Origin: Flavobacteriaceae bacterium
GTDB lineage: Bacteria > Bacteroidota > Bacteroidia > Flavobacteriales > Flavobacteriaceae
Reading direction: 5' to 3'
Assembly (NCBI GenBank): GCA_947464335.1
Contig: CANHWG010000002.1
Span: 1 to 64,000 of the forward strand
Length of the DNA stretch: 64,000 nt
This document shows positions 51,317 through 59,925 of this stretch, piece by piece. Position numbers and translations under genes: made by a program. Position 1 is the first letter of the stretch; each line of letters opens with the position of its first letter. The notes beneath the pieces were generated by a model. It made no database searches. It saw nothing but the letters and a program-made list of their open reading frames with translations, and had not been told where the DNA came from.

Positions 51317-52126
51317 TTAATAATTTCGAGTGTATTCTTGTTTTGCTTTCAGAATTTCTGATTTGGTACCATCATTAATTTTGAACTTTGTCCTCAAACT
51401 TACCTGCTTTTCTATTTGCTGAATGAAAACCATAAAATGCAAATGAGGACCGTTCGCCCAACCCGTATTGCCACTATAACCAATTACATCTTTTTCTTTA
51501 ATTTGATCTCCTTCTTGAACTAGAGCACCCTCTTTTTTGAGATGAACGTATTGTGAAAAAGTACCATCGTTGTGATAAATTAAAATATAATTATTGAATG
51601 AAGCGCAACTTTTGTCTGCACAACTTTGATCATTGTTTTCAACCACTTTTACTACAACTCCATCCCGAGCTGCCGTTATTTCAGTGCCTATTGGCATAGT
51701 AAAGTCTAATGAGTTCTCATTTTGATGCGAAAAAGTTCCGTTATAACCTTGATCAATCATAAAAGATTTTCCTTTCTGAAAAGGTAGTGAATAATTGTAA
51801 TCTAATGGTTGAGTTATTGTAGCATCGCCATAATTTGCCTGTGATTTTGTGTTAAATCCACCACCGCCATTTGGTTTTATGGCTTGAATTTTAGAAATGA
51901 AAAAACCTTTTGTTTTAGCTGGAACAACAAATATCTTATTATTTCCATTTGAGGAAGACATGTTGGTTAATTCGAGATTAATTTTTATTGAAACAGGACA
52001 AAATTCATCATTATCAACCAACAGGTTGAAGCTATTGTCAATTTTTTCGTTGTAGAGTTTGATTTTAAGTTGTGCAAAACTTGACACACAAAGTGACATC
52101 AAAAAACCTGTCAATAAAAACTTCAT
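51317..52126 (-). CDS. M23-family peptidase-like protein (LytM domain)
   Basis: The 269-residue protein has a signal peptide (MKFLLTGFLMSLCVSSFAQ) and a C-terminal LytM domain. The zinc motif GPHLHFM is present, and the other conserved part reads SHQNENSLDFTMPIGTEITA. In the canonical motif HxxxD the histidine lies four residues before the aspartate; here that position is a glutamate, with a histidine further upstream. Related Bacteroidota proteins look similar, so this may be normal for the group or may mean a non-catalytic domain. It lies 1 bp after the tonB-like gene. Confidence 0.82.
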   Translation of the reverse strand: MKFLLTGFLMSLCVSSFAQLKIKLYNEKIDNSFNLLVDNDEFCPVSIKINLELTNMSSSNGNNKIFVVPAKTKGFFISKIQAIKPNGGGGFNTKSQANYGDATITQPLDYNYSLPFQKGKSFMIDQGYNGTFSHQNENSLDFTMPIGTEITAARDGVVVKVVENNDQSCADKSCASFNNYILIYHNDGTFSQYVHLKKEGALVQEGDQIKEKDVIGYSGNTGWANGPHLHFMVFIQQIEKQVSLRTKFKINDGTKSEILKAKQEYTRNY

Positions 52127-52127
52127 A

Positions 52128-53006
52128 TTAGTTTAAGCTGAACGTGTAGATTATTTTCCCAACTTGCTTTTCAGGTGCATTACCGTCTGCTTGCCATTTG
52201 GTATTCTGAGCAGCAATTTTTGCTTGATCTAACAAACATTTTGCGGTATTGGTCGTGCCTTGTACTCCAGCCGTTACACTAATTGTATTTCCATTTCTAT
52301 CAACCGTAACCTGAACAGCAACTCTACCTTGCTCTTGGCAAGTATATTCAGGTTGAGGTTTATTTAATGCTTTTCGGTTTCCTAAGGAATATCCCGAACC
52401 ACCTCCGCTACCGCTACCATTTCCGGGTCCGGTACCACTGCCATTTCCAGTCCCGTTTCCGGTTCCATTTCCACCACCTGTTCCGTTTCCGCTTCCGTTT
52501 CCATAATAGCCACTTGAGTTAAGATTTCCGTTCGCATTTCCTTTATTTCCGCTTTTAGAATCATTTCCATCGCCACCTTTATTGCCCAAAATACTGGATA
52601 AAGCATCGTTGGCATTTTTAGAAACTTTTGGTTTTTCAACTACGGGTTTTATATCTTTTTTAGGTATAACAGGAGTAGGTGTTTTTTTTATCTCTTTTTT
52701 AGGAATTATGGCATTAACGTCTTCTGAATTATCATCTGAAATTATGTCGTCCTCAGGAGAAGTAGTTGTAGGAGTAACTTTGGCTTGGTCTTTTACGTTT
52801 AACACTTCGCTTTTAAAGTTGTCTCCCATACCAAAATCACTATCGCCAAAATTCATTTCGATACCGCCACCGCCACCGCCGCCCATAATTTTCATATCGG
52901 CCGGAGGCCAAAAACGCAATATGAAAAGTAGAAGCAATAACAATGCATATACAATTGTTGTTATGGCTAACGATTTTTTGTCATCATTTGATAATTCTAA
53001 GCTCAT
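52128..53006 (-). CDS. TonB-like energy transducer, glycine-rich
   Basis: The 292-residue protein has one N-terminal membrane anchor (TTIVYALLLLLLFILRFWPP, about 16-35), then a glycine block GGGGGGGIEM and an acidic stretch. A Lys/Pro region follows (KKTPTPVIPKKDIKPVVEKPK), then a long Gly/Asn/Ser/Thr repeat (about 150-205) and a C-terminal TonB-type domain (RVAVQVTVDRNGNTISVTAG). The Pro/Lys part spans the periplasm; the Gly-rich stretch is an uncommon extra spacer. It is next to the M23 gene (1 bp). Partner genes exbB/exbD lie 2.4 kb away on the opposite strand. Confidence 0.85.
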   Translation of the reverse strand: MSLELSNDDKKSLAITTIVYALLLLLLFILRFWPPADMKIMGGGGGGGIEMNFGDSDFGMGDNFKSEVLNVKDQAKVTPTTTSPEDDIISDDNSEDVNAIIPKKEIKKTPTPVIPKKDIKPVVEKPKVSKNANDALSSILGNKGGDGNDSKSGNKGNANGNLNSSGYYGNGSGNGTGGGNGTGNGTGNGSGTGPGNGSGSGGGSGYSLGNRKALNKPQPEYTCQEQGRVAVQVTVDRNGNTISVTAGVQGTTNTAKCLLDQAKIAAQNTKWQADGNAPEKQVGKIIYTFSLN

Positions 53007-53080
53007 AATGATATATACGTTTGTTAATAATAATAAAACGTTTAAAAATACAATTTATTGTGCAAGTTTGAGTCTTATTT

Positions 53081-54310
53081 TTACTGCACTAATTGTTTAA
53101 GTGCTATTTCAAAAGCGGTTGCACTAATGTTCTTTTTATCAGAATTTAAATTATTAGCTTTTTCCAGAGCTTTTTTTATAGTTTCAGAAATATCATAAAA
53201 AATAGCTTCGTCGGTCATTTGAACCTTTTTCTCCATAAAATAGGCAAAAACTCTCGCCATTCCACAGTTAGAAATAAAATCGGGTATCAAACTTACTTTG
53301 CTATCTGTTTCTTCCATAATGCTACCAAAGAATATTTCTTTATCGGCAAAAGGCACATTTGCACCACAAGAAATCACTTCTAGACCATGTTGAATTAAGT
53401 TATCTATTTGCTCTTTAGTTACCAATCTTGAAGCCGCGCATGGGGCAAAAATATCGGCTCCTAAAGTCCATATTTTTTTATTGATTTCTTCAAATGGAAT
53501 CATATTTTGAGCTACTAATTTGTTGCCGTCTTTGTTCAAGAATAACCTTTTGATTTCTTCAAAAGTGAATCCTTCTTCATTAATAATTCCACCATCACGA
53601 TCAATAATACCAACTATGTTCGCACCCATTTCCGCAAGATAAAAAGCTGCCGCTGAACCAACATTTCCAAATCCTTGAACGATGGCTTTTTTTCCGATAA
53701 CATCGCCTCCATAAATATGATAATAATGGCGCACTGCTTCAGCTACACCATATCCAGTAATCATATCGGCAACCGTATATTTGCGCAATACATCAGGTGA
53801 AAATTTTGGGTTTTCAATTACTTTGATTACGCCTTGACGCAATTGCCCAATTCTATTGATTTTATCAGCTTCGGTTGGTTTGAAATGCCCATTGAATACA
53901 CCTTCTTGTGGATGCCAAACCCCACACTCTTCTGTAAACGGAATTACCTCATGAATTTCGTCTACATTTAAATCGCCGCCGGTTCCGTAATAACTTTTTA
54001 ATAAAGGAGAAACCGCTTTATACCAACGTTGTAAAACTCCTTTTTTTCTTGGATCATTGGGGTCAAAATTGATGCCCGATTTAGCACCTCCAATAGCAGG
54101 TCCAGAAACCGAAAATTTCACTTCCATAGTTTTGGCTAACGAAAGTACTTCATTCATATCCAATCCTTTTCTCATTCGGGTTCCACCTCCAGCAGCACCT
54201 CCACGCAGACTATTGATGACTGTCCAACCTTCGGCATCTGTTTCTGAGTCTTTCCAATTGAATACTATTTCGGGTTGTTTATTTTCGAATTTTTTTAATA
54301 ATTCCTTCAT
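53081..54310 (-). CDS. Glu/Leu/Phe/Val family dehydrogenase
   Basis: The 409-residue enzyme oxidatively deaminates an amino acid (glutamate or a branched-chain/aromatic one) with NAD(P). Visible motifs are GGTRMRKGLDMNEVLSLAKTMEVK, the substrate-site lysine in GPAIGGAKSGI, YGTGGDLNVDE, and the Rossmann fold with VQGFGNVGSAAAFYLAEMG. The C-terminal ISNCGMARVFAYFM is also typical. It is one of the shorter forms of the family. Cofactor and substrate preference cannot be read with confidence. A -7-like element TATATTTG lies upstream at 54372-54379. Confidence 0.92.
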   Translation of the reverse strand: MKELLKKFENKQPEIVFNWKDSETDAEGWTVINSLRGGAAGGGTRMRKGLDMNEVLSLAKTMEVKFSVSGPAIGGAKSGINFDPNDPRKKGVLQRWYKAVSPLLKSYYGTGGDLNVDEIHEVIPFTEECGVWHPQEGVFNGHFKPTEADKINRIGQLRQGVIKVIENPKFSPDVLRKYTVADMITGYGVAEAVRHYYHIYGGDVIGKKAIVQGFGNVGSAAAFYLAEMGANIVGIIDRDGGIINEEGFTFEEIKRLFLNKDGNKLVAQNMIPFEEINKKIWTLGADIFAPCAASRLVTKEQIDNLIQHGLEVISCGANVPFADKEIFFGSIMEETDSKVSLIPDFISNCGMARVFAYFMEKKVQMTDEAIFYDISETIKKALEKANNLNSDKKNISATAFEIALKQLVQ

Positions 54311-54371
54311 TCTGATAAGTATATATCGCTTTGTTTAATTAGATTAGAATTCGTTTCTAGTGATAGTGGTG

Positions 54372-54379
54372 CAAATATA
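54372..54379 (-). promoter_or_regulatory. Candidate -7 element before the dehydrogenase gene
   Basis: Reads TATATTTG on the minus strand and gives a leader of about 55 nt. No TTG is seen at the right distance upstream. Confidence 0.4.
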
Positions 54380-54418
54380 TCATTTTGACATTAAAGATTG
54401 TAGTTTTCGAAATGCTCT

Positions 54419-54450
54419 TTGAGAACATAATGCAACCTTACTTATATTTG
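54419..54450 (+). promoter_or_regulatory. Promoter of the small lipoprotein gene
   Basis: TTG (54419-54421), a 21-nt spacer and TATATTTG (54443-54450): the Bacteroidota consensus. Transcription would start near 54457, about 24 nt before the ATG. Confidence 0.65.
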
Positions 54451-54480
54451 TTCATCTGAAAGACATTAAACAATAATAAA

Positions 54481-54798
54481 ATGAAAAAATTATTCTACAC
54501 TTTGTATTTATTTTTATTACTGTTTTGTTTGAATAGTTGTACTAATGATAACGCTATTTCCTATGAAGATACAGGTCAAATGATTGGACAAGATGCCGCT
54601 TTATGTGCCTGTTGTGGAAATTGGATTATAAAAATAGAAGGTAGAGCTGAAAATTTTCAAGCTGTTGAAATTCCGGAAAGTTTGGGACTTGATTTGATTG
54701 ATGCTGTTTTTCCAATTCCAATAAAATTAAATTGGTCTTTTGACCCCAACTCTTCTTGCGGTCATATTATTATTGAAGATATAGCTCGGAACAATTAA
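54481..54798 (+). CDS. Small lipoprotein of unknown function with CxCC motif
   Basis: The 105-residue protein has a lipoprotein signal ending in CLNSC and a short mature part. A conserved-looking cluster LCACCGNWIIKIEG lies near residue 45-60, and a single later cysteine occurs in SSCGHIIIED. I recall similar small lipoproteins with CACCGGW blocks elsewhere in Flavobacteriaceae, but no function is known to me. It has its own promoter. Confidence 0.72.
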   Translation: MKKLFYTLYLFLLLFCLNSCTNDNAISYEDTGQMIGQDAALCACCGNWIIKIEGRAENFQAVEIPESLGLDLIDAVFPIPIKLNWSFDPNSSCGHIIIEDIARNN

Positions 54799-54813
54799 GG
54801 AAAACATCATTCT

Positions 54814-54984
54814 TTAATTTGATTTACTGAAATATTTTGCAATCGCCCAGATAAAAAATACTAAAGCAGATACTAAAAAGATATAATGAATAGTAGTATT
54901 CCTCTCCATAGAACTAGATGCAATAGATAAAATCCCAGCGATTATATACAAATAAACGGGTTTCAAATTCTTGATTTTTTCCAT
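54814..54984 (-). CDS. Short hydrophobic membrane protein (56 residues)
   Basis: A complete small reading frame begins MEKIKNLKPVYLYIIAGILS and ends AKYFSKSN. It has two hydrophobic stretches (about 11-25 and 34-50), separated by a short polar loop with SSMERNTTIH. The topology suggests a small inner membrane protein with two spans. It starts at a single in-frame ATG between two rightward genes. Real coding is likely because the amphipathic/hydrophobic pattern is complete, but no family is recognised. Confidence 0.55.
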   Translation of the reverse strand: MEKIKNLKPVYLYIIAGILSIASSSMERNTTIHYIFLVSALVFFIWAIAKYFSKSN

Positions 54985-55033
54985 TTTGAAAATAAATTTT
55001 AATTTAATTATATTTGATTTTCGGTAAACATCT

Positions 55034-55882
55034 ATGAAAACAAAAATAGCATTTTCCCTTTTATTGCTGGTATATTCCCTCAGATTGTTTTCTCAGGTAG
55101 AAAATAGAGCCACTTTATTTTACTCTTATTATTCACCATCTTCATCGGATGGATTAAATAGTATTGAGCAATCTAACTTCGATTTTCTATATCATTTAAA
55201 AAGCAAGACTTTAGCCAAAAAAATCCGCTGGGATAATTCCTTTTCACTCAAAACAGTTCTTTTGGATGAAATAACGAGTCAAAATCTTTATGACGTTTCC
55301 TATGTAAGCTCTTTTGTTTATACTAAAAACGCTAAAAATTTTATTATCGGAAATGCCAGAATTAATTTCAGAAACGAAATAGGAGCAACATTATCAAATG
55401 ATGCGCTTTATACTGCTTTTTCATTTGGTTATATGAGACAATCTCAAACCCATAAATCGATTCGATGGGCTGCTGGGATTAATTATAATAATGATTTTGG
55501 AAAAAATGTGATATTGCCTTTTTTTATATTTAATTATGAAACTCAAAAGCTTAAATTTAACGCAACGCTTCCTAACTCTGTTTTGCTATTAATTAGAAAT
55601 AATCCTAAATTTTACTATGGATTAAATGTTACTTTAAATTCATCTATTTTTGAGGTAGAGGATGATTCCTATCAGAGATTACAACTGTTAAATGCTAACT
55701 TTTTTGCTTTTACTCAAATAAAACTAGGCAAAAAGTTATGGATAGAAGTAAAGCCAGGTGTTACCTTGCGTAGAGATGTTAATTTTTTACAGCATGATTT
55801 CGAACCCATTAATAGTAGTTCAGAAAATAGTTTAAATCCTAATTTTGTTTTTACTTCTGGACTGCTATATAGAATGAATTAG
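55034..55882 (+). CDS. Outer membrane beta-barrel-like protein, DUF6268-like
   Basis: The 282-residue protein has a signal peptide ([21 protein letters not shown]) followed by alternating polar and aromatic strands without other motifs (e.g. [20 protein letters not shown]). It ends with an aromatic-rich strand SGLLYRMN. The overall pattern fits an outer membrane barrel of the DUF6268 type; this is judged by eye. Its stop overlaps the stop of anmK on the other strand by 4 bp. Confidence 0.68.
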   Translation: MKTKIAFSLLLLVYSLRLFSQVENRATLFYSYYSPSSSDGLNSIEQSNFDFLYHLKSKTLAKKIRWDNSFSLKTVLLDEITSQNLYDVSYVSSFVYTKNAKNFIIGNARINFRNEIGATLSNDALYTAFSFGYMRQSQTHKSIRWAAGINYNNDFGKNVILPFFIFNYETQKLKFNATLPNSVLLLIRNNPKFYYGLNVTLNSSIFEVEDDSYQRLQLLNANFFAFTQIKLGKKLWIEVKPGVTLRRDVNFLQHDFEPINSSSENSLNPNFVFTSGLLYRMN

Positions 55883-56943
55883 CTATAAATTACACCACTT
55901 GAATGATCGTTTTTTGCACCAGTAACACTGGAGAGAACATTCATTTCATTTCTAAGTTTTAAAACACCAAGCAATCCAAAAATCAATGCTTCTTTGAACT
56001 CAATAGTTTTTTTGTCGGGAATGATTATTTCAAGTTGCGGTAAATGAAACAGCATTCGTTCCATCAAAAAATCATTATAAGTACCGCCACCAGTTGCTAA
56101 AAGTTTTCCGTGCTTCATTGGCAATGCTAAAGAAATTTGCAAAGCGATATGTTCGGTAAACGTATGCATTTTGTCTTGGATTGGTATATTGTATTTTTCA
56201 ATCAAGGGCAAAACAATGGTTTTAACAAACTCAACTCCCAACGATTTTGGAAACGGTTTTGAATAATATTCCAATGCGTTTAAATCAGCCAATAAATCTA
56301 AATTTAGTTTTCCATTTTTTGAAATTTTGCCTCTGTCATCATATTCCAAGTCAAGTTGATTGGCATAAAAATTCAAAACCGTATTCACCGGTGAAATATC
56401 AAAAGCAATACGTTTCCCTTCATGCTCAAACGAAACATTAGAAAAACCACCTAAATTCAAACAAAAATCATATTCTGAAAAAAGTATCCGGTCTCCAATT
56501 GGAACCAAAGGTGCGCCTTGTCCGCCTAATTGAACATCTTGAACCCGAAAATCACAAACAACAGTTTTGCCTATAATGGTAGCAATTTGAGGAAGGTTGC
56601 CAATTTGAAGTGTCAATCCGTTTTGAGGTTGGTGCAAAATTGTATGTCCGTGACTACAAATAGCATCAAGGTTTTGTAATTGATGTTTTTCAATGAATGA
56701 CTTGATAATAGTACCTAAAAGTAGGGTGTAATCCTGATTCAATTGCTTCAATTTGGTATCCGAAAAATCAACAGCAATTTTAAGTTTGTTCAACCAATCT
56801 TTGTCATAGGATTGTGTTTCAGTTTCAAGAATTTCGAATTGCCAATTCCCTTCTAGGATACTGAAATGTATATGTGCTAAATCAACGCCATCTAATGAAG
56901 TCCCCGACATTACACCAATTACATTATAGGATTCTTTAAACAT
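55879..56943 (-). CDS. anmK: Anhydro-N-acetylmuramic acid kinase
   Basis: The 354-residue enzyme opens and phosphorylates 1,6-anhydro-MurNAc from recycled peptidoglycan, giving MurNAc 6-phosphate. The N-terminus has [20 protein letters not shown] with the ATP-phosphate loop. The central part has [21 protein letters not shown] and [10 protein letters not shown], and the C-terminal half has [17 protein letters not shown]. Length is normal. It is divergent from the acyl-CoA dehydrogenase gene. It complements the peptidoglycan synthesis gene murF in the same window, though at a distance. Confidence 0.95.
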   Translation of the reverse strand: MFKESYNVIGVMSGTSLDGVDLAHIHFSILEGNWQFEILETETQSYDKDWLNKLKIAVDFSDTKLKQLNQDYTLLLGTIIKSFIEKHQLQNLDAICSHGHTILHQPQNGLTLQIGNLPQIATIIGKTVVCDFRVQDVQLGGQGAPLVPIGDRILFSEYDFCLNLGGFSNVSFEHEGKRIAFDISPVNTVLNFYANQLDLEYDDRGKISKNGKLNLDLLADLNALEYYSKPFPKSLGVEFVKTIVLPLIEKYNIPIQDKMHTFTEHIALQISLALPMKHGKLLATGGGTYNDFLMERMLFHLPQLEIIIPDKKTIEFKEALIFGLLGVLKLRNEMNVLSSVTGAKNDHSSGVIYS

Positions 56944-56964
56944 TATCTAAATTTACGAAATCGT

Positions 56965-56995
56965 TTGAAATTTTGAGTTTTATATACTATTTTTG
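56965..56995 (+). promoter_or_regulatory. Promoter of the acyl-CoA dehydrogenase gene
   Basis: TTG (56965-56967), a 20-nt spacer and TATTTTTG (56988-56995) fit the Bacteroidota promoter consensus. The leader would be about 37 nt. Confidence 0.7.
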
Positions 56996-57038
56996 CTCAC
57001 CAAAAATAAAGAAACAACCAACATAATCGTAACTATTT

Positions 57039-58178
57039 ATGGATTTTAATTTAACCGAAGAGCATTTAATGATACAACAAGCCGCTAGAGATTTTGCTCA
57101 AGCCGAATTGTTGCCTGGCGTAATTGAAAGAGACGAACATTCAAAATTCCCTACCGAGCAAGTCAAAATGATGGCCGAACTAGGTTTTATGGGAATGATG
57201 GTTGATCCTAAATATGGTGGTTCAGGTTTAGACAGTGTTTCTTATGTTTTGGCCATGACCGAAATTGCCAAAGTAGATGCTTCGGCTGCGGTTATCATGT
57301 CAGTTAACAATTCATTAGTTTGTGCTGGTATGGAAAAATATTGTTCTGAGGAACAAAAAATGAAATATTTAGTGCCATTAGCAAAAGGTGAAGTGATTGG
57401 AGCTTTTTGCTTATCAGAGCCAGAAGCCGGAAGTGATGCTACTTCGCAAAAAACAACCGCAATAGATAAAGGTGATCATTACCTTTTAAACGGAACCAAA
57501 AACTGGATTACCAATGGTGCAACGGCTTCTACTTATTTAGTAATTGCGCAAACCGATGTCGAGAAAAAGCACAAAGGAATCAATGCTTTTATTGTTGAAA
57601 AAGGTTGGGCTGGTTTTGAAATTGGACCTAAAGAAAAGAAAATGGGAATTAGAGGAAGCGACACGCATTCGCTGATGTTTACCGATGTGATAGTTCCAAA
57701 AGAAAATAGAATAGGAGAAGATGGTTTTGGGTTTTCATTTGCCATGAATGTATTAAACGGTGGAAGAATTGGAATTGCATCTCAAGCATTAGGTATTGCA
57801 ACGGGTGCCTACGAATTAGCATTGAAATATTCACACGAAAGAAAAGCTTTTGGAAAAGAAATTTTCAATCATCAAGCCATTGCTTTCAAATTGGCCGATA
57901 TGTATGTAAAAATAACAGCGGCTAAATTGTTAGTCATGAAAGCCGCTTGTGAAAAGGATGAAGGAAAAGACATTGCACATTCTGGAGCTATGGCAAAATT
58001 ATATGCTTCTGAAATTGCTTTAGAAGTAGCCAATGAGGCAGTACAAATTCACGGAGGAAACGGTTATGTTGCCGAATACCATGTAGAACGTATGATGCGT
58101 GACTCAAAAATCACACAGATTTATGAAGGAACTTCTGAAATACAAAGAATTGTAATCTCTAGAGGTTTGGTTTCTTAA
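57039..58178 (+). CDS. Acyl-CoA dehydrogenase, short-chain type
   Basis: The 379-residue flavoprotein catalyses the first step of fatty or branched-chain acyl-CoA oxidation. Signature one AFCLSEPEAGSDA and signature two GNGYVAEYHVERMMRD are present, and the catalytic base is E363 in the C-terminal YEGTSEIQR. The N-terminus NLTEEHLMIQQAARDFA is typical of butyryl-CoA-type enzymes. Electron-transfer flavoprotein genes are not nearby. The exact chain length is not predictable. Confidence 0.94.
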   Translation: MDFNLTEEHLMIQQAARDFAQAELLPGVIERDEHSKFPTEQVKMMAELGFMGMMVDPKYGGSGLDSVSYVLAMTEIAKVDASAAVIMSVNNSLVCAGMEKYCSEEQKMKYLVPLAKGEVIGAFCLSEPEAGSDATSQKTTAIDKGDHYLLNGTKNWITNGATASTYLVIAQTDVEKKHKGINAFIVEKGWAGFEIGPKEKKMGIRGSDTHSLMFTDVIVPKENRIGEDGFGFSFAMNVLNGGRIGIASQALGIATGAYELALKYSHERKAFGKEIFNHQAIAFKLADMYVKITAAKLLVMKAACEKDEGKDIAHSGAMAKLYASEIALEVANEAVQIHGGNGYVAEYHVERMMRDSKITQIYEGTSEIQRIVISRGLVS

Positions 58179-58200
58179 AACATAAAGCAACGAAATCGAA

Positions 58201-58233
58201 AACCCTTTTCAATGAAGATTGAAAAGGGTTTTT
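58201..58233 (+). terminator. Terminator after the acyl-CoA dehydrogenase gene
   Basis: A 13-bp perfect stem (58201-58213 with 58218-58230, core ccctttt / aaaaggg) with loop gaag and a T tail, 22 nt after the stop. Confidence 0.9.
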
Positions 58234-58273
58234 AATTTGTATTTTTTCTATATTTACCCAAAAGACGAAAACC

Positions 58274-58951
58274 ATGTATGAAGAACTAAAGTATTGGTAT
58301 CTTAAAGATCATAAACTCTTTAGAACTTTAAGCATGGCACAAATTAAACAGTTGTGCATTATTACTGGCTTCAAAAAAGGGAATAAGGGAGACGTGATTT
58401 ATTTTTCTTCTTCGGATGTACCTCGGATTTTTTTTCTAAAAAAAGGCAATATCAAAATTGTCTCTATTGATGAAGAGGGTAATGAATCTGTTAAAGATAT
58501 CATTCAAAAAGGTGATTTATTTGGTGAGTTGGAACTCGATAGTGACAAAAATTCTAATGAATATGCTAAAGCTTTAACGGATGAAGTTATTATATGTAGT
58601 TTTTTGCTTTCTGATTTTGAAAATTTATTACTTCAAAATCCTAGTTTAGCATTGTCTTATACAAAATTTGTTGGCATGAAGATGAAACGCATCAAAAATA
58701 ATTATGCTAATTTGATTTCTAAAGATGCAAAAACACGATTAGTTAGTTTTATAAAAGAGTGGGCTGAACGAGAAGGAAAGCAAATTGAAAACAGAATAGT
58801 TATAGAAAATTATCTCACTCAAACGGATATAGCTCAAATTATTTGCACTTCAAGACAAACAGCAACTTCTTTGCTAAACGAATTAGAAGAAAAGGGTGTG
58901 ATGTATTACGGCAGAAAAGAAATCATTATTGAGGATATTTCGAAGTTTTAG
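58274..58951 (+). CDS. Crp/Fnr family transcriptional regulator
   Basis: The 225-residue protein has a cyclic-nucleotide-binding-like domain (about 20-130; VIYFSSSDVPRIFFLKKGNIKIV and GDLFGELELD) and a C-terminal winged helix (about 150-220). The recognition helix lies in LTQTDIAQIICTSRQTATSLLNELEEKG. No FNR-type cysteine cluster is seen. Whether it binds cAMP is unclear. It directly precedes the YHS and DoxX genes and may control them. Spacing of about 100 bp and a -7-like TACTTTTG between it and the YHS gene suggest a separate transcript. Confidence 0.9.
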   Translation: MYEELKYWYLKDHKLFRTLSMAQIKQLCIITGFKKGNKGDVIYFSSSDVPRIFFLKKGNIKIVSIDEEGNESVKDIIQKGDLFGELELDSDKNSNEYAKALTDEVIICSFLLSDFENLLLQNPSLALSYTKFVGMKMKRIKNNYANLISKDAKTRLVSFIKEWAEREGKQIENRIVIENYLTQTDIAQIICTSRQTATSLLNELEEKGVMYYGRKEIIIEDISKF

Positions 58952-59047
58952 TTTTATTTTGTTTTAAATGTAAACTATCTGACACTTTTCTTTTTTTACT
59001 TAATATACTTTTGTTTTGTTAAACTTGATAAACTAAAATTAAATATA

Positions 59048-59509
59048 ATGAAAAACCAAATTGTAATTCTATTCCTTGCAGTAATATCTGCAACATCATT
59101 TGCCCAAACTGCAGCAAAAAGAACCAAAGAGTTTAATCTAGAAAATAAAGTAGCCATTCAAGGTTATGATCCTGTGGCTTATTTTACACAAAAGAAAGCC
59201 GTAAAAGGAAAGTCAGCATTCACTTCAACCTATGAAGGAGTTATTTATAATTTTTCATCACAAGCCAACAAAGATGCTTTTCTTAAAAATCCAATTAGTT
59301 ACGAACCACAATATGGTGGATGGTGTGCTTATGCCATGGGAGCCAATGGCGAGAAAGTAGAAGTTGACCCAGAAACTTTTAAAATCGTAGATGGAAAATT
59401 GAACTTGTATTACAATGCATACTTCAATAATACCTTGAAATCATGGAATAAAGACGAAGTGAACTTAAAGAAAAAAGCAGACGCTAACTGGAAAAAATTT
59501 ATCAACTAA
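59048..59509 (+). CDS. Secreted YHS-domain protein
   Basis: The 153-residue protein has a signal peptide (MKNQIVILFLAVISATSFAQ). A YHS domain follows (about 38-90), with VAIQGYDPVAYFTQKKAVKG and the block PISYEPQYGGWCAYAMG. YHS domains are thought to bind metal through a few cysteine and histidine residues; here only one cysteine is seen in GGWCAYAMG. A role in metal or stress handling is possible. The DoxX-like gene starts 17 bp later, so the two are probably co-transcribed. Confidence 0.85.
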   Translation: MKNQIVILFLAVISATSFAQTAAKRTKEFNLENKVAIQGYDPVAYFTQKKAVKGKSAFTSTYEGVIYNFSSQANKDAFLKNPISYEPQYGGWCAYAMGANGEKVEVDPETFKIVDGKLNLYYNAYFNNTLKSWNKDEVNLKKKADANWKKFIN

Positions 59510-59526
59510 TCATAAATTTTAAAAAA

Positions 59527-59916
59527 ATGAAAAACCCTATTTTTATTTGGATTGTTAAACTAACTGCGGTTATAATTCTAGTACAAACCTTATTTTTTAA
59601 ATTCACTGGCGCTGAAGAAAGTGTCTATATTTTTCAAACCCTAGGCATTGAGCCATTGGGTAGAATTGGTTCTGGAATAGTAGAGCTAATTGCTTCAATA
59701 TTGATATTAATACCAAGAACTACTTTAATTGGAGCGCTTCTAGGATTAGGAACTATGGCAGGAGCTTTATTTTCTCATCTCTTTGTGTTAGGAATTGTGG
59801 TAAAAGATGATGGCGGAACATTATTTAGTTTAGCAATTATTACTTTAATTTGTTGCTTGATTTTAGTTTATAATCAAAAACATAAAATCCCCGATTTATT
59901 ACGTTTAAAATTTTAA
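59527..59916 (+). CDS. DoxX-like membrane protein
   Basis: The 129-residue protein has four hydrophobic segments (about 5-23, 44-63, 69-90 and 97-117), with the helix-breaking GIEPLGRIGSGIVELIASILILIP typical of the DoxX/MauE-like family. The family takes part in redox or thiol-linked membrane functions. It lies 17 bp from the YHS gene and 9 bp before a DinB gene, forming a short run of stress-type genes. The function is inferred by family only. Confidence 0.82.
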   Translation: MKNPIFIWIVKLTAVIILVQTLFFKFTGAEESVYIFQTLGIEPLGRIGSGIVELIASILILIPRTTLIGALLGLGTMAGALFSHLFVLGIVVKDDGGTLFSLAIITLICCLILVYNQKHKIPDLLRLKF

Positions 59917-59925
59917 TTTAATGCT

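Noticed and set aside
52582..53100. A 172-residue plus-strand frame opposite the TonB-like gene
   Set aside because: It is an antisense frame of the Gly/Pro-rich TonB sequence (its own PPPPPP stretch is the complement of the Gly codons). The TonB frame has an anchor and the C-terminal domain.
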